Assembly (NCBI GenBank): GCA_018816605.1
Contig: JAHIVS010000352.1
Coordinates: 1 to 13,724, forward strand
Length of the DNA stretch: 13,724 nucleotides
DNA from: Pseudomonadota bacterium
GTDB taxonomy: Bacteria; Desulfobacterota; Desulfobacteria; Desulfobacterales; Desulfobacteraceae
Direction: 5' to 3'
This document shows, in pieces, positions 7,590 to 13,557 of the stretch (the first letter of the stretch is position 1; each line of letters opens with the position of its first letter). A program made the translations under genes and the position numbers. The notes under the pieces were generated by a model, which was given only the letters and a program-made list of their open reading frames with translations, had not been told where the DNA came from and ran no database searches.

Positions 7590-7605
7590 ACCCGGCTAAC
7601 CGGGT
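7590..7605 (-). terminator. Possible terminator hairpin at the end of the HTH gene
   Basis: ACCCGG (7590-7595) and CCGGGT (7600-7605) form a perfect 6-bp stem whose loop holds the TAG stop of the minus-strand HTH gene. On the minus strand a run of seven T comes only about 8 nt after the stem, so termination is possible but not typical. Confidence 0.35.
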
Positions 7606-8039
7606 TTTGGGTCCAGAATCGATTTTAACAGATTTTGACACTGGCGTTCTTTCAAGGCGATGCCGAACCGTTTTTCAAGGTGCTCGGATAACAGCCTGCC
7701 GGTCCACTTATGCCGTGTATATCCCGAGGCCTGGGGTGATTTTTTAAGATCCTGGCCAAGGATCTGCCGCTCTTGTTTTGTCAGGGAAGATTTACGTCCC
7801 CGGCCGGGCGTATCTTTCAATCCCTCTATGCCCTGGTCGTTCAAGCGGTGGAGCCACCGCTGGACGGTTGTCGGGGCGATCCGGAAAAGCGTTGCGATTG
7901 TTGCAATGGGAATACCCCGGCAGGCCAGCATTGCGATTTGAAGGCGGCCGATAAAACGTGCGTCTTGGCTTCCGGAAAGATAGCGATGTATTTCTGCCTT
8001 GATTTTCCCGCAATTCTCAATTTTTATGGCTTTGGGCAT
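7596..8039 (-). CDS. Orphan transposase-type helix-turn-helix protein (IS630-like N-terminal domain)
   Basis: This 147-residue protein has the HTH region of IS630/Tc1-type transposases: 'IATLFRIAPTTVQRWLHRLN' is the first HTH, 'GIEGLKDTPGRGRKSSLT' is the typical linker, and a second winged-helix-like part follows. The start at 8039 is chosen because AAGGAG lies 6 nt upstream on the minus strand; the open frame reaches further up without that support. The DDE catalytic domain is absent, since only 180 nt separate the stop from the preceding gene. Either this is the first half of a decayed insertion sequence or a stand-alone DNA-binding protein. Its intact frame and good ribosome binding site make the second worth considering. 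It lies opposite to all its neighbours. Confidence 0.7.
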   Translation of the reverse strand: MPKAIKIENCGKIKAEIHRYLSGSQDARFIGRLQIAMLACRGIPIATIATLFRIAPTTVQRWLHRLNDQGIEGLKDTPGRGRKSSLTKQERQILGQDLKKSPQASGYTRHKWTGRLLSEHLEKRFGIALKERQCQNLLKSILDPKPG

Positions 8040-8283
8040 ATGGGTCTCCTTAAACGAACCAGGCCTGGCATCTATACGTCTTCTAAAAATAAAAATGACT
8101 CCTGGTATCTTAGCAGCCTGCCGCCGAACTGAAAGAAGGTGTTTTGCCTCCATGCTCTGGCCGGACCCGGGCAGGGCCTGTTTTGGTTATTTTGGTATCC
8201 CGCCTGGCATTTTTTCAAGTTCAACCCAGGGAAATCTTGGGGAAGCTGCAATAATTTATGCGTGTATTTTCAAATAGATATAC
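8040..8283. other. Divergent intergenic region between HTH gene and sigma-54 operon
   Basis: No gene is convincing here. The stretch should hold the minus-strand HTH gene's promoter and the upstream activator sites of the sigma-54 promoter. TTTTGG occurs twice close together near 8180-8195, and an AT-rich tract near 8250-8280 could allow bending. No clear long palindrome was seen. Confidence 0.4.
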
Positions 8284-8299
8284 TGGCATCAAGTTTGCT
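8284..8299 (+). promoter_or_regulatory. Sigma-54 (-24/-12) promoter
   Basis: TGGCATCAAGTTTGCT matches the consensus TGGCAC-N5-TTGCW with one change and has the required GG-N10-GC spacing (GG 8285-8286, GC 8297-8298). The start site would be near 8310, about 37 nt before the first gene at 8347. A sigma-54 activator is encoded 0.9 kb upstream. Confidence 0.75.
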
Positions 8300-8346
8300 C
8301 ATCCATACAAATAAACCAATTCAACCCCATTACAAAGGAGAGGGCA

Positions 8347-9168
8347 ATGTCGTTAATTTTACCATTTCAATTCATCAACAAGGTTCCTGGTGATGAAGCG
8401 CAATTGGCCACCGTGGTTTTTGTTGAAAATTGCTATGCCGCGAAACCGGAAAAAGACTCCAATGGCAAACAGGAAAATGGGTCTTTTTTTTATACGGCCT
8501 GGCAGTATTTGAATCCCTCGGGCGGTTCGGAAGAAAACTTTCAATATGATACCCAGCTGGCCGTGTCCGCCCGGATAGCGTCCCAGCAGGACACCCTTGC
8601 ACCCGACAGCGACGGGGCCGGACAAAACAGCACCCTTGTTACCCCCAGAAACTATCTGCCCAGTCCACTCCAGCAAGTCTTTGCCGGCCAGCGCTGGCAG
8701 GTTGAGGAGGTGTCCGTAACCCGGTCCGGCAAAACAATCCAGTCCCTGAGGGTGAAGGCGGCCGGGGCAGCAAAGGGCCCTTTTGTCGAGGTGATCAACA
8801 ATATTGAACTCGAACCCGGCTACACCATGGAGCTGGACTGGTTTTTCGGCCCCAGCCAGATGGGGGTCACCTGCGGCCTGACCCAGGGTCAGCCCGCGGT
8901 GCTGCAAACCGGGACCCGGATTTTTTTTAAACCGGTGATGCCCGGGGCTGACAAATGGGTGCAAAAGCGGTGGACCCCCGGAGAATTGGAAGATGCGACC
9001 GTCTATGTGCCGCCCATTACCGCAGAAATGATTCAGGTTTTTTTCCAAAAAAAACAAGGGCCCGAGCCCCCCGCAGAACTGAAAAAACACAACGACCGCC
9101 CCCCAGAAACGCCCGGGTCTCCATCTTTACCGGAAGAAAGGCAGTATCTGTTTATCCCCATTGAATAA
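8347..9168 (+). CDS. Conserved-looking protein A of unknown function, paralog of the next gene
   Basis: This 273-residue protein is not recognised with confidence. It has no signal peptide or membrane segment. Alternating hydrophobic and polar residues and many aromatics suggest an all-beta fold. It shares blocks with the gene at 9282: 'YTAWQYLNPSGG' with 'VHAWQVLNASAG' (then E-x-F-x-Y), a 'VNN' block followed by 'DWF/NWF', and a last strand ending in 'PIE' or 'PVE'. A Pro/Glu-rich insert (about 235-262) precedes the last strand and is missing from the paralog. The style recalls RhiA-like proteins, but that is only an impression. AAAGGAG lies 6 nt before the ATG. It is the first gene after the sigma-54 promoter, so it is likely the most strongly made. 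A carrier, scaffold or immunity role for the peptide system is speculation. Confidence 0.75.
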   Translation: MSLILPFQFINKVPGDEAQLATVVFVENCYAAKPEKDSNGKQENGSFFYTAWQYLNPSGGSEENFQYDTQLAVSARIASQQDTLAPDSDGAGQNSTLVTPRNYLPSPLQQVFAGQRWQVEEVSVTRSGKTIQSLRVKAAGAAKGPFVEVINNIELEPGYTMELDWFFGPSQMGVTCGLTQGQPAVLQTGTRIFFKPVMPGADKWVQKRWTPGELEDATVYVPPITAEMIQVFFQKKQGPEPPAELKKHNDRPPETPGSPSLPEERQYLFIPIE

Positions 9169-9182
9169 GCGATCAAGAAGTT

Positions 9183-9196
9183 CCTGTGGCCACAGG
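9183..9196. repeat. 14-bp perfect palindrome
   Basis: CCTGTGGCCACAGG reads the same on both strands and lies in the 113-nt gap between the two paralogous genes. It could be an operator half-site pair or the core of a weak hairpin. No second copy was noticed. Confidence 0.4.
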
Positions 9197-9281
9197 TTGA
9201 TGGCCCTCGGATCTGCGATGGCGCCGGGTCCAAGGGAGAATATGTACAAAAAACCCGAATTTACCCAAAAGGAGAAACACA

Positions 9282-9908
9282 ATGACAACTTTTAATGTAA
9301 CCATGAGTGTCGAATCGATGGAAGGCAAATCCGTTCTGGTATTCTTAAAGCCCCTGTCGCCCCAACGCAACTATCTGGTCCATGCCTGGCAGGTGCTGAA
9401 TGCCTCTGCCGGAGCAACGGAATCCTTTGATTACGAGGCACATATTTCCACCTGCGTCACCAGTGTAGGACTCAATCCCAGCAACACGGTCATTTCCAAA
9501 ACCGAACCCATCGTACCGGGTCAGTTGCTCCAGGCTGTGAGCCCCAGCGGCCTGTCGCCCAAACTGGAAAAAGCCTCCTCGGCCCTGGCCAAGGAAAAAC
9601 TGACCCCCCAGCAGGCAGGGGTGGTCAACAACACAAATCCCTTTTTCCAGTTTGATTGCAATTGGTTTGTCAACCAGAAACCTGTGGTGACCATGCCCAA
9701 AGTTGATGCGGGAATGACCTGCTCCTTTGAATATATGCCCAATTTTTATTTCATGATAGCAGCGCCGCCTTTGACCGGGCAGACCTATATCGTGCAAAAT
9801 TTTTCAGACATGACCAAATATGTCATGCCCATCAGTGCCACCTCGGTTGAGGTTGTCGTGTCCAGAAGTCAGGGACGTTGGGAATTTGATTTTACGCCCG
9901 TTGAATAA
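9282..9908 (+). CDS. Conserved-looking protein B of unknown function, paralog of the preceding gene
   Basis: This 208-residue protein has no signal peptide or membrane segment and looks like an all-beta protein. It aligns with the gene at 8347 over several blocks: 'HAWQVLNASAGATESFDYEA', 'PGQLLQAVSPS' against 'PSPLQQVF', 'VVNNTNPFFQFDCNWF' against 'VINNIELEPGYTMELDWF', and the shared ending F-x-P-(V/I)-E. It lacks the Pro-rich insert of its paralog. AAAGGAG lies 7 nt upstream of the ATG, nearly the same ribosome site as in the genes before and after it. The paralog pair suggests a duplication kept for two partner subunits, or for two substrates. The true function cannot be read from the sequence. 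Confidence 0.75.
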   Translation: MTTFNVTMSVESMEGKSVLVFLKPLSPQRNYLVHAWQVLNASAGATESFDYEAHISTCVTSVGLNPSNTVISKTEPIVPGQLLQAVSPSGLSPKLEKASSALAKEKLTPQQAGVVNNTNPFFQFDCNWFVNQKPVVTMPKVDAGMTCSFEYMPNFYFMIAAPPLTGQTYIVQNFSDMTKYVMPISATSVEVVVSRSQGRWEFDFTPVE

Positions 9909-9918
9909 TTGTTCCATT

Positions 9919-9946
9919 GGGCTGCGGTCTTAAAGGACCGCGGCCC
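9919..9946 (+). other. Strong intercistronic RNA hairpin
   Basis: GGGCTGCGGTC (9919-9929) pairs with GACCGCGGCCC (9936-9946), 11 bp with one T-G wobble and a TTAAAG loop, in the 61-nt gap before the protease gene. No T run follows, so it is more likely a stabilising or attenuating element than a full terminator. Confidence 0.6.
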
Positions 9947-9969
9947 GCAATTTGTAAAGGAGAGAAACC

Positions 9970-10905
9970 ATGATCAGAAGCAGGCTTGTTCTAGTGGTTA
10001 CACTAGTGTTCTGGCTGGCAGTCGGTTTGGCGGTCGGCCAAGAATCAGGACCTTTTATTATCATAAAACAGGAACGCGGTTTGATAAAAGAATGGGACAA
10101 TACTCGGTTTCAGGACACCAAACCGCTGGCGATGCCCGAGCTGAACCCGACACAATTCACCCAATTGCTCAAAGACCAGCCCCCTCCTTACGGCAGAGCT
10201 ATGGAGCCGATGATTGAAGAAGGACAGGTGAAGGCTCTGAAGACCCCGGGTCAGCCCCGCAAGGCAGATGTGCAAAAGATGCCCTTTTCCGGTGGTGGAA
10301 AATTGTTTTTTTCCACCCCGTCCGGGGATGCCAGCTGTTCTGCTCAATTTGTCGGCAACAGCGAAAAAGTAATCATGACCGCAGCCCATTGCGTTGTTGA
10401 CAAGGATACCGGCCAGAAATATTCAAATTTCACCTTTTACCGGGCCTATGCCGAGGGAGGCGGGCAGCAGGTCGGAATTGAATGCGGGGCCGTAAACAAA
10501 AAATGGAAACAAAAGGCCGACCAGCCGCCAAATTTTGCATATGATTACGCCTTTTTTCTCACCCATGTAACGTCAAGCGGGGGCTCTCTGGGGCTTAAAA
10601 TGGAAATTCCGGACACAAAGCTCACGGCCATCGGTTATCCGCAAAACTATGGCAACAGCCAGTATATGTACGCGGTGGACGGCAGTAAGGGAACCCTATC
10701 CGGCCATATCGTGCAAATGGTGAACAATCCCATGAGAAACGGCAACAGCGGTGGCGCCTGGATAGGAGATTTAAACAAGGGAGACTATGCCGTCGGCTTG
10801 AATTCTTTCCATGTAAGCGGAGAATCAACCAGTGAATACGGGCCTTTCTTCAATGACGAGACCTGGGACCTGTATCAATTTGTCAAACAGGGAAAGTGCA
10901 GATGA
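9970..10905 (+). CDS. Secreted trypsin-like serine protease (S1 family)
   Basis: This 311-residue protein starts with a clear Sec signal peptide: basic MIRSR, a hydrophobic core to about residue 20, and likely cleavage near 'AVG-QES'. After a pro-region of about 85 residues comes the chymotrypsin-fold domain. H140 lies in 'MTAAHC', D192 in 'YDYAFF' and S260 in 'GNSGGAW' (GDSGG in most relatives). All three catalytic residues are therefore present, and the spacing is right. It should act in the periplasm or outside the cell. The cleavage preference cannot be read with confidence. AAAGGAG lies 7 nt upstream of the ATG, and a strong hairpin separates it from the paralog gene. Lying directly before a small Cys-rich peptide gene, it is a candidate for trimming that peptide after export. 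Confidence 0.88.
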   Translation: MIRSRLVLVVTLVFWLAVGLAVGQESGPFIIIKQERGLIKEWDNTRFQDTKPLAMPELNPTQFTQLLKDQPPPYGRAMEPMIEEGQVKALKTPGQPRKADVQKMPFSGGGKLFFSTPSGDASCSAQFVGNSEKVIMTAAHCVVDKDTGQKYSNFTFYRAYAEGGGQQVGIECGAVNKKWKQKADQPPNFAYDYAFFLTHVTSSGGSLGLKMEIPDTKLTAIGYPQNYGNSQYMYAVDGSKGTLSGHIVQMVNNPMRNGNSGGAWIGDLNKGDYAVGLNSFHVSGESTSEYGPFFNDETWDLYQFVKQGKCR

Positions 10906-10984
10906 AACCGTTCCAACAAAGGCAAACGATAGGCTTAAGACCATGAAGTTTGCAGCAATCAACTTAAAAAAAGGAGGACATGAC

Positions 10985-11179
10985 ATGGGTGAAGCTAGAA
11001 TCCAGGCCCCCCCCCGGATCCGCAGGGTCCATGGGGGTCAGGCACAGAACATGGGCCCAAGGCCCAGGCGTTGCGGCTGCAATTGCGGCCAATGTGCCTG
11101 CAGCAATGACAATCAACCCCGGGCCAATACCGGGATCACGGTTTATACCGCAACCCAGCAGGGAACCCAGGCCAATTAA
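10985..11179 (+). CDS. 64-residue Cys-rich peptide, candidate radical SAM substrate (RiPP precursor)
   Basis: This small ORF has an ideal AAGGAGG (10971-10977) 7 nt before the ATG. Residues 1-29 are basic and Cys-free, and include 'RRVHGGQAQ' (Gly-Gly at 17-18) and 'GPRPRR'. Residues 30-39 are CGCNCGQCAC, with Cys at 30, 32, 34, 37 and 39. Residues 40-64 are rich in Thr, Asn and Gln ('NTGITVYTATQQGTQ'). A cluster of N-terminal Cys followed by a Thr-rich tail is the layout of sactipeptides, where Cys sulfur is bonded to a backbone carbon of a later residue. The next gene encodes a SPASM radical SAM enzyme, the usual maker of such bonds. Alternatives are a metal-binding peptide or a substrate for another Cys modification. 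A longer start at ATG 10943 is possible but has a poor ribosome site. There is no signal peptide. Confidence 0.7.
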   Translation: MGEARIQAPPRIRRVHGGQAQNMGPRPRRCGCNCGQCACSNDNQPRANTGITVYTATQQGTQAN

Positions 11180-11186
11180 ACACGCC

Positions 11187-11203
11187 TCCGGGAGAGGCCC
11201 GGA
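11187..11203 (+). other. RNA hairpin after the peptide gene
   Basis: TCCGGG (11187-11192) pairs perfectly with CCCGGA (11198-11203) around a five-base loop, beginning 7 nt after the stop of the peptide gene. No T run follows. Confidence 0.5.
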
Positions 11204-11220
11204 ACCACTGAAAGATTGAA

Positions 11221-11253
11221 GCAGTCCGACCCGGCCCTGCCGGTTCGGGCTGC
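11221..11253 (+). other. Strong intercistronic hairpin between peptide and radical SAM genes
   Basis: The arms 11221-11235 and 11239-11253 pair over 15 positions with one G-T wobble and one mismatch, closing on a CCT loop. There is no T run. Such a structure between a precursor gene and its modifying enzyme often reduces read-through or protects the upstream RNA, giving more peptide than enzyme. Confidence 0.65.
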
Positions 11254-11300
11254 ACACGTATCCGGCCCCGGGGTTTGGAGAACCTGGAAAAGAGGTTACC

Positions 11301-12845
11301 ATGGACAACCCAGCAGAAAGAAACCATTTTTTTAGAACCGGCCGCACCACCAAAGTGCCCCTGATGGCCCATTTCCGAACACAAAAATCCCACTATATTT
11401 ATGACGCCGGCACCAACGAAATTGTATTGGTGCCCACAGATTTCTGGGAGGCCAGCCGGCCCCGGGCCTTCGGGCAGCCCGGATCATACCTATCCCCAGG
11501 ATCTTTTTCCGGGAATGGCAGTCAACGGCCCCGGGTGACAGAGCTCCTGACGTCAGATCTCAAAACCGCCAGGGACTCCGGACTCTTTGGGACGAAAAGG
11601 CCCCGGGGCCGGAGTCTGTTTCTAAGTAAAAAACAATTTGCCCAAAAGACCCGGCAGCATCTGAGCCAACTGATACTGTGCATCACGGAACGCTGCAATT
11701 TGCGCTGTTTGTATTGTCCCTATTCGGCATCCTATCCCCACCAGCGTCAACATGGTTCCAGGGGGATGTCTTTTGAGACGGCCCGGCAGGCGGTGGATTT
11801 TTTTCTGGCCCATAGCAAAAAGGCAGAGCATCGATTTATAAGTTTTTATGGGGGAGAGCCCACCCTTAATATGCCCATTGTCAGAAAGATCGTTGAATAT
11901 ACCCGGTGTAAATGCGGTTCCAGCGTCTCGTTCAACATGACCACAAACGGATATAACCTGCCGGAAGAGACTTTGAAATTTCTGGTGGATCAAAATTTTT
12001 TAATAGTGGTGAGCGTGGATGGTCCGGCCGACCAACATGACAAATACAGACGAACCATAGGCCAGCACCCAACCCATGGGGGCGTTTTGAAAACCCTGGT
12101 GCGTCTGCGCACAATGGCTTGGGACGATTGTATTTCCCGGTTGAGGCTCTCCATTGTAATCGCCCCCCCCTATGACATCCGGCGCCTGAAATTGTATTTT
12201 GACAATGACCCTTTGTTTCAAGATATCGGGTTTGGTGTCACCATGGTGGCCAGTGCCACAAAACATTTTTTTTCCAACCAGAAAGTCCAAGAGGCCCTGG
12301 AGGTTAAATTGCCCTTTGACACCAAATTTGAAGCCATGTTCCAGGAATACAAACAAAACCTTATCAACAACACCCCCTACAAAAGCCGGTTTCTGGCGGC
12401 AATTTTTGAGATGCGGTTTCTTCGCCTTCACAAACGGATACTCCACAACGGGTATTCGGATCTCATTTATGCCAATGGTATTTGTGAGCCGGGCATCAGA
12501 AGACTTTATGTGACGTGTGACGGCCGGTTCACAATTTGTGAAAAAGCCAATAACACTTTGGAAATCGGCAATCTTGAAGAGGGCATTGATTCCGAAAAAG
12601 TCTTTGGTATTTTGACTGGCTTTATCCGGAATCTGGACCGCCAGTGTACCCGCTGTTTTGCCAACAGATTGTGTTCCGTCTGTTTTGCCAGCGATTTCAG
12701 TTCCAAAGATTTTTATCCAGGAGACCTGGAAAGTGAATGCGCCCGGATCCGGGAAGACCTTAACACAAATCTGATTGCCTATTGCCAGGTCCTTGAAAGC
12801 AATCCCAGGGCCTTTGATTTTATGCAGGACATAACCCTGGAATAG
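11301..12845 (+). CDS. SPASM-domain radical SAM peptide-modifying enzyme
   Basis: This 514-residue enzyme has an N-terminal region of about 125 residues ('HYIYDAGTNEIVLVPTDFWE' is typical of peptide maturases and could help bind the leader). The radical SAM core follows: C132, C136 and C139 in CNLRCLYC hold the [4Fe-4S] cluster that cleaves S-adenosylmethionine, and 'FYGGEPT' is the SAM-binding motif. The C-terminal SPASM domain has C395, G408, C413, then C449, C452, C458, C461 and C480, enough for two auxiliary clusters. The last pair is CX2C where the usual pattern is CX3C. This architecture is that of thioether- or C-C-bond-forming peptide maturases (AlbA, SkfB, CteB types). GAGG lies 5 nt before the ATG. 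The substrate is most likely the 64-residue peptide encoded 121 nt upstream. The exact bond made cannot be deduced. Confidence 0.9.
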   Translation: MDNPAERNHFFRTGRTTKVPLMAHFRTQKSHYIYDAGTNEIVLVPTDFWEASRPRAFGQPGSYLSPGSFSGNGSQRPRVTELLTSDLKTARDSGLFGTKRPRGRSLFLSKKQFAQKTRQHLSQLILCITERCNLRCLYCPYSASYPHQRQHGSRGMSFETARQAVDFFLAHSKKAEHRFISFYGGEPTLNMPIVRKIVEYTRCKCGSSVSFNMTTNGYNLPEETLKFLVDQNFLIVVSVDGPADQHDKYRRTIGQHPTHGGVLKTLVRLRTMAWDDCISRLRLSIVIAPPYDIRRLKLYFDNDPLFQDIGFGVTMVASATKHFFSNQKVQEALEVKLPFDTKFEAMFQEYKQNLINNTPYKSRFLAAIFEMRFLRLHKRILHNGYSDLIYANGICEPGIRRLYVTCDGRFTICEKANNTLEIGNLEEGIDSEKVFGILTGFIRNLDRQCTRCFANRLCSVCFASDFSSKDFYPGDLESECARIREDLNTNLIAYCQVLESNPRAFDFMQDITLE

Positions 12846-12869
12846 CCCAAGCAACCCCAGGGGTTTGGG
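12846..12869. terminator. Possible bidirectional terminator between convergent genes
   Basis: The 26-nt gap between the radical SAM gene and the convergent CBM9-like gene holds CCCAA (12846-12850) pairing with TTGGG (12865-12869). Inside it AACCCC faces GGGGTT. The structure is imperfect and the flanking T runs are short. Confidence 0.4.
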
Positions 12870-12871
12870 AT

Positions 12872-13552
12872 TTAAAATTCCAGTGTGCCGAAAAATTTCG
12901 GCAGATGAAAATTGGGTTTGGGAAAATCAACCGGTGCCCAGGTCAGCCAATGGGGATGGGAAGATTTGTCGGCACATTTATAAAAATTTGCACGCCATTC
13001 CGCGCTGGGTGAGGGCCGGGTCACCGGACAATATTTTTTGAGCAGGGCCACGGGAATCTTGTATGAAATGCGCCAGGTGACCGGCTCGTCGATTTCCGGG
13101 TCAACCCTTTGGGGCAGAGAATGGGCAATCTTTATCCTGCGGCAGTCCTTTTCCGGGATGATGATCCTGTCCCTGCCGTTCCCGGGATGAAAATGGAAGA
13201 GCAGGGTTCCGCCGCAATTTGTCTCAAGGTTAAAATAGCCTCTGGAGATATCCGGGCCGGGTGTAAAAAAAAATTCCACGCAACTGTCTTCCCAGACATT
13301 GCCCTGGAAATCGGCTGCAACAGCCCGGACATACCTGTCATAAACTTGGAACAAAAGATTCAGGGCCTTATCATCATAGGCGATTTTCACCTCTGTCCTT
13401 GGGAAATGATCCGGTTTTTCCCCCATGTAATTTTGGATCACCTGGAAGGAAATCTCTTTCCACGGGTGCCGGTCCCAATCCGGAATTCCGGTCCGATGGG
13501 AGGTCAGATATGCAACTTTGCAGCGCATCTTTGGGTGTTTTTTGCCGGACAT
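12872..13552 (-). CDS. Carbohydrate-binding family 9-like (CBM9-like) protein
   Basis: This 226-residue minus-strand protein consists almost entirely of one CBM9-like beta-sandwich. Family hallmarks are 'KIAYDDKALNLLFQVYDRYVRAV', then 'VWEDSCVEFFFTPGP' and 'GYFNLETNCGGTLL' (about residues 57-125), with the last strands near 'WRISYKIPVALL' and 'EWRANFYKCAD'. No signal peptide is seen, so it seems cytoplasmic unless the start is wrong. ATG 13552 is used; the nearest purine-rich site is GGA about 10 nt upstream, and an ATG at 13528 is a second option. It begins 5 nt after the stop of a DmsC-like gene, so they are probably co-transcribed. The same fold also includes heme-binding gamma subunits of some DMSO-reductase-family enzymes, which is a possible but unproven link to its neighbour. 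Confidence 0.8.
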   Translation of the reverse strand: MSGKKHPKMRCKVAYLTSHRTGIPDWDRHPWKEISFQVIQNYMGEKPDHFPRTEVKIAYDDKALNLLFQVYDRYVRAVAADFQGNVWEDSCVEFFFTPGPDISRGYFNLETNCGGTLLFHFHPGNGRDRIIIPEKDCRRIKIAHSLPQRVDPEIDEPVTWRISYKIPVALLKKYCPVTRPSPSAEWRANFYKCADKSSHPHWLTWAPVDFPKPNFHLPKFFGTLEF

Positions 13553-13557
13553 GGGTT

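Noticed and set aside
8359..9090. Minus-strand open frame of 243 codons under protein A
   Set aside because: The plus-strand gene has a strong ribosome site and a paralog; the antisense frame has neither.
9242..9295. 17-codon ORF overlapping the start of protein B
   Set aside because: Very short, no ribosome site, no attenuator-like structure; probably chance.
10980..11219. Alternative 79-codon frame overlapping the Cys-rich peptide
   Set aside because: Its ATG is only 2 nt from AAGGAGG, too close, and the product is Ala/Pro/Gly-rich without pattern.
12000..12854. Minus-strand open frame of 284 codons under the radical SAM gene
   Set aside because: The plus strand carries all radical SAM and SPASM motifs; the antisense product has none.
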